Positions 1 through 5,162 of a stretch of 5,162 bases of DNA are shown here, one piece after another. Under the pieces are notes generated by a model that was not told the origin of the DNA, did no database searches, and saw only the letters and a program-made list of their open reading frames with translations. The DNA is from Actinomycetota bacterium (GTDB taxonomy: Bacteria > Actinomycetota > Actinomycetes > Nanopelagicales > Nanopelagicaceae). Position 1 is the stretch's first letter, and every line of letters begins with the position of its first letter. The DNA is taken from the NCBI GenBank assembly GCA_027730465.1, contig JAQCGQ010000062.1:1-5162 (forward strand), given 5' to 3'. A program made the position numbers and the translations under genes.

Positions 1-26
1 CGGACCAGCTACTGAATAGTTGGCAC
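1..26 (-). CDS. rpsL: 5' end of rpsL, 30S ribosomal protein S12 (partial, with an in-frame amber codon)
   Basis: S12 is the 30S decoding-centre protein that monitors codon-anticodon pairing and carries the classic streptomycin-resistance sites, none of which lie in this fragment. Only nine codons are visible; the gene runs off the left edge. Read on the minus strand from a GTG at 26-24, the codons give V(M)-P-T-I-Q-stop-L-V-R. This matches the nearly invariant S12 N-terminus MPTIQQLVR except that codon 6 (positions 11-9) is TAG instead of a glutamine codon. The start is supported by an AGGAG ribosome binding site at 38-34, seven bases upstream, and by gene order, since rpsL normally follows rpoC in actinobacteria. 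An ATG at 31-29 is immediately followed by TAG and lies too close to the ribosome binding site, so GTG is the better start. Identity is secure from motif plus context. Whether the stop codon is real is uncertain. Confidence 0.82.
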
Positions 27-33
27 TACATAT

Positions 34-38
34 CTCCT
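34..38 (-). promoter_or_regulatory. Ribosome binding site of rpsL
   Basis: AGGAG on the minus strand, followed by a seven-base spacer to the GTG at 26-24. It decides the start of rpsL in favour of GTG. The ATG at 31-29 would have only a two-base spacer and is followed directly by a stop codon. Confidence 0.8.
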
Positions 39-97
39 AAACATTTAAGTTTAAATAATTCTTCTAAAATTATTTATCTTGTTTTTCTCTATAATTC

Positions 98-180
98 GCT
101 GCACTCTCCGACCCACGAGGTCGGGCGTGTTGCCCGTTCCTTGCAGATAACATGCAAAGTAATTTGCATATTGATGCAGC
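98..180 (-). promoter_or_regulatory. Candidate structured 5' leader of the rpsL transcript
   Basis: If transcription starts near position 201, rpsL has an untranslated leader of about 175 bases. The minus-strand RNA can form a closing helix GCUGCA (180-175) with UGCAGC (103-98). This encloses a hairpin AUGCAAA/UUUGCAU (169-163 with 158-152, four-base loop). It also encloses one of two mutually exclusive GC hairpins: CGGGC/GCCCG (136-132 with 126-122) or CCGACC/GGTCGG (124-119 with 113-108). The two GC hairpins share bases 122-124, so only one can form at a time, as in a switch or attenuator. I do not recognise a known leader family, and all pairings were found by eye. Function is inferred; the segment could instead be protein-binding DNA. 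Confidence 0.4.
152..169. repeat. 18-base palindrome (possible operator or hairpin)
   Basis: Perfect seven-base arms ATGCAAA (152-158) and TTTGCAT (163-169) are separated by GTAA. The element lies about 30 to 50 bases downstream of the predicted rpsL start point. It could be an operator for a dimeric regulator or an RNA hairpin in the leader. TGCA tetramers recur nearby at 100, 142, 153, 165 and 175. Confidence 0.55.
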
Positions 181-207
181 CCTTATGAAGAAAAGAGCAG
201 GACGGGA

Positions 208-237
208 AGGGTAGCCCAGTCATATCAGTCTGGTCAA
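208..237 (-). promoter_or_regulatory. Predicted sigma-70-type promoter of rpsL (str operon)
   Basis: On the minus strand a -35 box TTGACC (237-232) and a -10 box TACCCT (213-208) are separated by 18 bases. TACCCT fits the actinobacterial TANNNT pattern, and TTGACC is near-consensus for the housekeeping sigma factor. The expected start point is near 201. The bases after the -10 box (TCCCGTCC) form a GC-rich discriminator, which in other bacteria goes with stringent or growth-rate control; that part is inference. The promoter makes sense because rpoC ends in a terminator and a plus-strand gene intervenes, so rpsL cannot simply be co-transcribed with rpoBC. Confidence 0.65.
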
Positions 238-254
238 AACGATCGCCACACTCC

Positions 255-288
255 TTCGGCCAGCAATCTCACCCTGCGACACGCCGAA
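255..288. repeat. Inverted repeat between the divergent promoters
   Basis: TTCGGC (255-260) and GCCGAA (283-288) form a perfect six-base inverted repeat with a 22-base spacer. It lies in the stretch between the rpsL -35 box and the trhA -10 box. This is the most GC-rich part of the window (37 of 60 bases in 241-300). It may be a regulator binding site or a weak hairpin, but arms this short can arise by chance. Confidence 0.25.
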
Positions 289-308
289 TTAGCCAGCCCT
301 ATCACGCT

Positions 309-314
309 TATGGT
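309..314 (+). promoter_or_regulatory. Predicted -10 element for a leaderless trhA transcript
   Basis: TATGGT fits the actinobacterial TANNNT -10 pattern and ends six bases before the ATG at 321. Transcription would therefore begin at or next to the start codon. No Shine-Dalgarno sequence precedes this ATG, which agrees with a leaderless mRNA, a common arrangement in actinobacteria. I see no convincing -35 box in the expected stretch around 285-291. Confidence 0.5.
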
Positions 315-320
315 TAATAG

Positions 321-956
321 ATGGAAAAGCCAAAATTACGCGGAATCGTGCATTTAGTGATGTCACCAATTAGCTTGGTGGCTGGGCTAATACTTATTAC
401 TTTGGCAAATGAACTACGAGGGCGAATTACCCTAGGCATATTCACGCTTACTGCAGTTACTTTATTTACCTGCAGCGCTTTGTATCACCGGGTAGCTTGG
501 AATGATAAAAATAAAGCAATCTGGCGAAGAATTGATCACTCAAATATTTCAATTCTAATTGCCGGTACCTATACCCCTTTTGCAGTTTATTTATTAGAAC
601 CTTCCCAAACAAAAGTTTTACTAGCTTTAGCTTGGGGTGGAGCACTTTTAAGTTCACTACTTAGAATCTTTTGGTTATCAGCCCCGCGGTGGTTATATGT
701 ATCAGGCTATATTGCTTTAGGTTGGGCAGCTGTGTTTTATATGCCAGCATTTTTAGATTCAGCGGGTGTTCTAATCTTTGTATTAATTCTAGTAGGTGGA
801 GCTTTATACTCAGCTGGTGGGGTTATCTATGCCCTTAAAAAACCTAATTTTTCAATTAACTGGTTTGGCTTTCATGAATTATTTCACGCCCTTACAGCTG
901 CAGCATTTATTTGCCACTTTGTTGCAGCAATATTGACCGTATTTTCTAATAGATAA
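321..956 (+). CDS. trhA: PAQR / hemolysin III family seven-helix membrane protein TrhA
   Basis: This is a 211-residue integral membrane protein, the usual length for bacterial hemolysin III / PAQR proteins, which are distant relatives of adiponectin receptors. Family hallmarks are visible in order: KPKLRG near the N-terminus (3-8), SALYH (52-56), DH at 72-73 followed by AGTYTP (81-86), and HELFH (185-189). The putative metal site is S52/H56, D72, H185 and H189, matching the S-x3-H, D and H-x3-H pattern of the family. Hydrophobic stretches near 10-30, 37-55, 74-90, 97-118, 123-141, 147-170 and 188-207 give seven likely helices. Members are linked to membrane homeostasis or hydrolase-like activity; the hemolysin name comes from a Bacillus protein, and lytic activity should not be assumed here. 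The ATG lacks a ribosome binding site, but a TATGGT box six bases upstream suggests a leaderless transcript. The stop is TAA. It runs divergent from rpsL and convergent with rpoC, so it is a one-gene unit inside the rpoBC-str cluster. Confidence 0.92.
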   Translation: MEKPKLRGIVHLVMSPISLVAGLILITLANELRGRITLGIFTLTAVTLFTCSALYHRVAWNDKNKAIWRRIDHSNISILIAGTYTPFAVYLLEPSQTKVLLALAWGGALLSSLLRIFWLSAPRWLYVSGYIALGWAAVFYMPAFLDSAGVLIFVLILVGGALYSAGGVIYALKKPNFSINWFGFHELFHALTAAAFICHFVAAILTVFSNR

Positions 957-970
957 TTGCAATAAATTAA

Positions 971-1004
971 AAGTGGCCGACGCAATTATCTACGCCGGCC
1001 ACTT
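971..1004. terminator. Bidirectional intrinsic terminator between trhA and rpoC
   Basis: AAGTGGCCG (971-979) pairs perfectly with CGGCCACTT (996-1004) around a 16-base loop. The hairpin begins 14 bases after each gene's stop codon. On the minus strand it is followed directly by TTAATTTATT, a reasonable U-rich tail for ending rpoC. On the plus strand the U-rich run (1011-1020) begins after AAATTA, so termination of trhA may be weaker. The terminator separates rpoBC transcription from the downstream str genes. Confidence 0.85.
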
Positions 1005-1018
1005 AAATTACTTTTTAT

Positions 1019-4000
1019 TTAGCGAACTTCGAACTCATCCAAACGAACTGCTTCACCTGAACCTTGTGATTCAAATGGTGTGAACTCGTATTGATCATAA
1101 GCAGCATAGACAGCAGCCTTTGCTTCCTCAGTTGGCTCAACTCGAACATTGCGGTATCTAGCAAGTCCAGTTCCAGCTGGAATTAACTTACCGATAATTA
1201 CGTTTTCCTTCAGTCCAAGTAGTGGATCACTCTTTTCAGAGAGTGCTGCATCAGTTAACACACGAGTTGTCTCTTGGAATGATGCTGCTGATAACCATGA
1301 TTCAGTAGCAAGAGAAGCCTTGGTAATACCCATTAACTCAGGTCGACCAGAGGCGGCTTTACCACCAGTTGAAACAACACGACGGTTCTCTTCTTCAAAG
1401 CGACCGCGCTCAACTAACTCACCTGGTAATAAATCAGTATCACCTGGCTCTAGCACTGTGATTCGCTTTAACATTTGGCGAACAATAATTTCAATGTGCT
1501 TATCGTGGATAGAAACACCTTGCATACGATAAACCTCTTGGATTTCACTTACTAAGTGAATCTGAGTTTGACGTGGTCCTAAGATACGAAGAACTTGCTT
1601 AGGATCAATTGCGCCAACAACTAATTGCTGACCAACGGTTACGCGTGAACCCTCTTCAATTAGAAGTTTTTGGCGACGAGTAATTGGGTAAGCAACTGCT
1701 TCACCACCATCTTCTGGTGTTACAACAATCTTCTTACCTTTAGCATCCTCTAGGAATGAAACAGTTCCGGCAGCTTCTGCAATTGGTGCTACACCCTTAG
1801 GAGTTCTAGCTTCAAATAATTCTTGAACGCGAGGTAGACCATGGGTAATTTGAGTTTCACCAAGTAATTGAGCACCACCAGTATGGAAGGTACGCATTGT
1901 TAGCTGTGTTCCTGGCTCACCAATTGATTGAGCAGCAATAATTCCTACAGCTTCACCGACATCAACAATCTTGCCAGCAGCCATTGAGCGGCCGTAACAC
2001 ATAGCGCATTGTCCAACCTTGCTATCGCAAGTTAGAACTGAGCGAACGTTTACCTCTTCAACCCCAGCTGCAACTAATGTGTCGATATTGCGATCACCAA
2101 GATCAGTTCCAGCAGTAAGTATTACCTTGCCAGAGACTGATATATCTTCAGCTAAGTTGCGGCCAAATAATGATGTCTCAACATGATCATCACGAACTAA
2201 TGTGCCAGTTGAATCTTTTGCGGCAATCTTAAGAGTTAGGCCGCGATCTGTTCCGCAGTCTTCCTCACGAATAATTACATCTTGAGCAACATCGCAAAGA
2301 CGACGGGTTAGGTAACCAGAATCTGCTGTACGAAGTGCGGTATCAGCCAAACCTTTACGAGCACCATGTGTTGAAATGAAGTACTCAAGCACGGAGAGAC
2401 CTTCACGGAAGTTTGATTTGATCGGACGAGGAATAATTTCACCCTTTGGGTTAGCTACAAGTCCGCGCATACCTGCAATTTGGCGAATCTGCATCATATT
2501 TCCACGAGCACCTGAATAAACCATCATCCAAACTGGGTTGGTACGAGGGAAGTTATCTTCCATCTCCTTAGCAACCTCGTTGGTAGCAAGTGTCCAGATT
2601 TCAATTAACTCTTGGCGGCGCTCATCATCAGTAATTAATCCTTTTTCATACTGTGATTGAACCTTATCTGCCTTAGTTTCATAACCTTCAAGGATCTCTC
2701 GCTTACGACCTGGTGTTACAACATCATTAATTGAGATAGTCACACCAGCACGAGTCGCCCAGTAGAAACCAAGTGACTTAAGTGCATCTAGGGTTTGTGC
2801 AACTGTTACCTTGGCATAACCTTCAGCCAAGTTATCAACAATTAGACCAAGTAACTTCTTAGTCACATCGTAACCAACAAATGGGAAATCTGCTGGTAGT
2901 ACTTCATTAAATAAAGCACGACCTAATGTTGTCTCGCGAGTTTCATCTACGCCGCTTTTATCAATACGAAGTTTAATTTTTGCTTGTAGTGAAAGGCTGC
3001 CTTGATCAAATGCCATTACCGCTTCAGCAATTGATGAAAATGCTCTGCCTTCTCCTAATTGTTTCTCACGTAGTGAGGTTAAAAAGTAAAGACCTAGAAC
3101 CATGTCCTGAGTAGGAGAGGTAATTGGTCGACCAGAAGCTGGAGATAAAATGTTATTACTTGAAAGCATTAACACTCGAGCCTCTGCTTGTGCTTCAGCT
3201 GATAGTGGCAAGTGAACAGCCATTTGATCGCCATCAAAGTCTGCGTTAAATGCAGTACAAACTAATGGGTGAATTTGAATAGCTTTACCTTCAACTAATT
3301 GTGGCTCAAATGCTTGAATACCAAGACGGTGCAGAGTTGGTGCACGGTTTAGTAGCACTGGGTGCTCAGCAATTACCTCTTCTAATACATCCCAAACTAC
3401 TGGACGAGCACGCTCAACCATTCTCTTTGCTGATTTAATATTTTGAGCATGATTTAAATCAACTAAACGCTTCATAACAAATGGTTTAAATAATTCAAGC
3501 GCCATTTGTTTTGGTAAGCCGCACTGATGTAATTTAAGTTGTGGTCCAACTACGATTACAGAACGACCTGAATAATCAACACGCTTTCCAAGTAAGTTTT
3601 GACGGAAGCGTCCTTGCTTACCCTTAAGCATGTCAGAAAGTGATTTAAGTGGACGATTTCCTGGTCCAGTTACAGGGCGTCCGCGACGACCATTATCAAA
3701 TAGTGAATCAACCGCTTCTTGCAACATACGCTTTTCGTTGTTAACAATAATCTCAGGAGCACCAAGATCAGCTAGGCGCTTTAAACGATTGTTGCGGTTA
3801 ATTACCCGTCGATATAAATCATTTAGATCACTGGTAGCAAAACGGCCACCATCTAGTTGAACCATTGGACGAAGATCTGGTGGAATAACTGGTACACAAT
3901 CTAGAACCATTGATGCTGGTTTATTACGAGTATTAAGGAATGAGTTAACAACCTTTAATCTCTTAATTGCCCGAGTCTTCTTTTGACCCTTACCGGTTTG

Positions 4001-4843
4001 TGATAACTCATTTAATTTATCAAACTCAGCTTTTAGATCAAAGGTTTCAAGACGAGATTGAATTGCTTGCGCACCCATTGATCCCTTGAAATAAACACCA
4101 TAACGATCGCGAAGTTCGCGATATAGCAATTCATCACCTTCAAGATCTTGTACTTTAAGATTTTTAAAACGATTCCATACTGCATCAAGGCGATCTAACT
4201 CTTTTTGAGAGCGATCACGAATAGTTTTTAGTTCGCGCTCACCAGACTCGCGTACTTTACGACGCGCATCAGCTTTAGCACCCTCATCTTCAAGATCAGA
4301 TAGATCAGATTCCATTTTCTTGGTGCGAGTATCTAATTCAAGATCACGGCGTGACTCAATCTTCTTAATATCGGAAGAGTACTTTTTCTCCAGTGTTGGC
4401 ATATCTTCGGCGCGAGCCTCATTATCAACCTCTGTGATCATGTAAGCAGCGAAATAAATTACCTTTTCTAAATCTTTTGGAGCAAGATCTAGTAAATATC
4501 CAAGACGGCTTGGCACACCTTTGAAGTACCAGATATGAGTTACTGGCGCTGCAAGTTCAATATGTCCCATTCGCTCACGACGAACTTTGGCGCGAGTTAC
4601 TTCAACTCCGCATCTTTCGCAAATAATTCCTTTAAATCGTACGCGCTTGTACTTACCGCAATAACATTCCCAGTCACGAGTTGGACCAAAGATCTTCTCG
4701 TCGAATAAACCATCTTTTTCTGGCTTTAGTGTTCGGTAGTTAATTGTCTCTGGCTTTTTAACCTCACCGAATGACCACTCACGAATATTGTCGGTTGAGG
4801 CAAGACCAATTCTTAACTCATCAAAAAAGTTAACGTCTAACAT
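1019..4843 (-). CDS. rpoC: DNA-directed RNA polymerase subunit beta prime
   Basis: RpoC is the catalytic-clamp subunit of RNA polymerase. The 1274-residue frame is complete (ATG to TAA). The zinc-binding domain has C60, C62, C75 and C78. A charged, helix-rich stretch at about 140-230 corresponds to the beta-prime insertion typical of actinobacteria. The catalytic NADFDGDQ motif is at 533-540, with D535, D537 and D539 holding the active-site magnesium. The F-loop region is near 777-800, the bridge helix about 820-855, and the second zinc site uses C863, C939, C946 and C949. The trigger loop contains MRTFHTGG (983-990) with the catalytic H987, and is not interrupted by the large insertion found in E. 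coli. That explains much of the length difference from E. coli (1407 residues). GGAGAGG (4856-4850) overlaps the end of the upstream rpoB and serves as ribosome binding site. Only 13 bases separate the genes, so they are co-transcribed and probably translationally coupled. No frameshift or missing catalytic residue is seen. Confidence 0.99.
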   Translation of the reverse strand: MLDVNFFDELRIGLASTDNIREWSFGEVKKPETINYRTLKPEKDGLFDEKIFGPTRDWECYCGKYKRVRFKGIICERCGVEVTRAKVRRERMGHIELAAPVTHIWYFKGVPSRLGYLLDLAPKDLEKVIYFAAYMITEVDNEARAEDMPTLEKKYSSDIKKIESRRDLELDTRTKKMESDLSDLEDEGAKADARRKVRESGERELKTIRDRSQKELDRLDAVWNRFKNLKVQDLEGDELLYRELRDRYGVYFKGSMGAQAIQSRLETFDLKAEFDKLNELSQTGKGQKKTRAIKRLKVVNSFLNTRNKPASMVLDCVPVIPPDLRPMVQLDGGRFATSDLNDLYRRVINRNNRLKRLADLGAPEIIVNNEKRMLQEAVDSLFDNGRRGRPVTGPGNRPLKSLSDMLKGKQGRFRQNLLGKRVDYSGRSVIVVGPQLKLHQCGLPKQMALELFKPFVMKRLVDLNHAQNIKSAKRMVERARPVVWDVLEEVIAEHPVLLNRAPTLHRLGIQAFEPQLVEGKAIQIHPLVCTAFNADFDGDQMAVHLPLSAEAQAEARVLMLSSNNILSPASGRPITSPTQDMVLGLYFLTSLREKQLGEGRAFSSIAEAVMAFDQGSLSLQAKIKLRIDKSGVDETRETTLGRALFNEVLPADFPFVGYDVTKKLLGLIVDNLAEGYAKVTVAQTLDALKSLGFYWATRAGVTISINDVVTPGRKREILEGYETKADKVQSQYEKGLITDDERRQELIEIWTLATNEVAKEMEDNFPRTNPVWMMVYSGARGNMMQIRQIAGMRGLVANPKGEIIPRPIKSNFREGLSVLEYFISTHGARKGLADTALRTADSGYLTRRLCDVAQDVIIREEDCGTDRGLTLKIAAKDSTGTLVRDDHVETSLFGRNLAEDISVSGKVILTAGTDLGDRNIDTLVAAGVEEVNVRSVLTCDSKVGQCAMCYGRSMAAGKIVDVGEAVGIIAAQSIGEPGTQLTMRTFHTGGAQLLGETQITHGLPRVQELFEARTPKGVAPIAEAAGTVSFLEDAKGKKIVVTPEDGGEAVAYPITRRQKLLIEEGSRVTVGQQLVVGAIDPKQVLRILGPRQTQIHLVSEIQEVYRMQGVSIHDKHIEIIVRQMLKRITVLEPGDTDLLPGELVERGRFEEENRRVVSTGGKAASGRPELMGITKASLATESWLSAASFQETTRVLTDAALSEKSDPLLGLKENVIIGKLIPAGTGLARYRNVRVEPTEEAKAAVYAAYDQYEFTPFESQGSGEAVRLDEFEVR

Positions 4844-4849
4844 GGTTAT

Positions 4850-4857
4850 CCTCTCCT
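4850..4857 (-). promoter_or_regulatory. Ribosome binding site of rpoC, overlapping the rpoB stop
   Basis: The minus-strand sequence AGGAGAGG runs from 4857 to 4850. Its first A is the last base of the rpoB TGA, and it ends six bases before the rpoC ATG. Terminating ribosomes on rpoB would be next to the rpoC start, which fits coupled, equal production of the two subunits. Confidence 0.85.
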
Positions 4858-5162
4858 CACACTTCTTCTACAGAACTTGGCTCAACTCGGGATAAGTTGA
4901 TACCTAGCTCCTCGGCTGTTCTAAAGACTTCTTCATCAGTATCGCGCATTTCAATTGCCACACCCTCTGAGGAGAGAACTTCAACATTTAAGCAAAGTGA
5001 TTGCATTTCTTTAACCAAAACCTTAAATGACTCAGGAATTCCTGGCTCTGGAATATTCTCACCCTTAACAATTGCTTCATAAACCTTAACTCGACCAAGC
5101 ACATCATCTGATTTAATGGTTAGCAATTCTTGTAGTGTGTAGGCGGCTCCGTATGCTTCAAG
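4857..5162 (-). CDS. rpoB: 3' end of RNA polymerase subunit beta (partial)
   Basis: The open frame enters from the right edge without a start and ends at TGA, giving the last 101 residues. The first visible residues [20 protein letters not shown] are the conserved RpoB C-terminal block, followed by a [12 protein letters not shown] segment and [13 protein letters not shown]. This region joins beta to beta prime in the core enzyme, near the RNA exit and clamp. The last 30 or so residues, rich in acidic side chains and ending SSVEEV, form the extended tail common in actinobacterial RpoB. An internal TTG at 5126 is not the real start, because conserved sequence continues upstream of it. The rifampicin-binding region lies outside the window. 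Confidence 0.98.
   Translation of the reverse strand, partial: LEAYGAAYTLQELLTIKSDDVLGRVKVYEAIVKGENIPEPGIPESFKVLVKEMQSLCLNVEVLSSEGVAIEMRDTDEEVFRTAEELGINLSRVEPSSVEEV

Noticed and set aside
26..31. ATG-TAG start-stop overlapping the rpsL GTG
   Set aside because: The pattern is real but the ribosome binding site is only two bases from this ATG, which is too close for efficient initiation; chance is more likely.
52..76. Nine-base A/T-only inverted repeat in the rpsL leader
   Set aside because: TAAATAATT and AATTATTTA pair perfectly, but all pairs are A-T in an A/T-rich stretch, so the hairpin would be weak and could easily arise by chance.
220..282. Minus-strand 20-codon frame starting GTG, a possible leader peptide
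   Set aside because: It lies upstream of the predicted rpsL start point and across the -35 box, so it would not be in that transcript; no ribosome binding site.
189..317. 42-codon stop-free plus-strand frame in the intergenic region
   Set aside because: It has no ATG, GTG or TTG start in frame, no recognisable protein, and overlaps both predicted promoters.
27..320. tRNA, tmRNA, RNase P, SRP or 6S RNA gene, or CRISPR array, in the intergenic region
   Set aside because: None of the conserved landmarks (CCA-type acceptor end, T-loop, RNase P core, regularly spaced long repeats) could be found on either strand.
466..657. Minus-strand open frame opposite trhA
   Set aside because: It lies wholly antisense to a clear family member, has no ribosome binding site or recognisable motif, and its product looks like a reverse-frame shadow.
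1149..1532. Plus-strand open frame of 127 codons opposite the rpoC 3' end
   Set aside because: Antisense to conserved RpoC coding sequence; serine-rich low-complexity composition is typical of a shadow frame.
3630..3860. Plus-strand open frame opposite the rpoC middle
   Set aside because: Antisense to the highly conserved region before the catalytic motif; no motif of its own.
4897..5082. Plus-strand open frame opposite the rpoB end
   Set aside because: Antisense to the RpoB C-terminal block; no independent support.

Overview
The window is a slice of the bacterial rpoB-rpoC / str-operon supercluster, seen mostly on the minus strand. Reading in the direction of transcription from right to left, it holds the last 101 codons of rpoB, a complete rpoC (1274 residues) starting 13 bases after the rpoB stop, and the first nine codons of rpsL at the left edge. 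Between rpoC and rpsL, on the plus strand, sits a complete gene for a seven-helix PAQR / hemolysin III family membrane protein (trhA).

The organism is very probably an actinobacterium with an unusually low G+C content. The RpoB and RpoC sequences are actinobacterial: Streptomyces-like C-terminal blocks, a charged helical insertion in the N-terminal part of beta prime, and no E. coli-type insertion in the trigger loop. Two 60-base rows that I counted inside trhA are about 40 to 42% G+C. This mix fits streamlined aquatic actinobacteria such as the acI / Nanopelagicales lineage. That placement is inferred from memory of protein families, not from a search.

Layout: 1-26 rpsL start (minus); 27-320 a divergent regulatory region with an rpsL promoter, a long and potentially structured rpsL leader, and a promoter placed so that trhA would be leaderless; 321-956 trhA (plus); 957-1018 a shared bidirectional terminator between convergent trhA and rpoC; 1019-4843 rpoC (minus); 4857-5162 rpoB 3' end (minus).

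RpoB and RpoC form the catalytic core of RNA polymerase, and S12 (rpsL) is a decoding-centre protein of the 30S ribosome. The core transcription and translation genes therefore keep their usual order but are separated by an unrelated membrane gene. Because of this, rpsL needs its own promoter, and a good candidate is visible.

The most striking observation is at the left edge. The rpsL reading frame gives V-P-T-I-Q, then an amber TAG where the family has a second glutamine, then L-V-R. This is one base change from CAG and is either a sequence error, a real lesion, or read-through/recoding. The window alone cannot decide between them. No clearly new multi-gene system is present.
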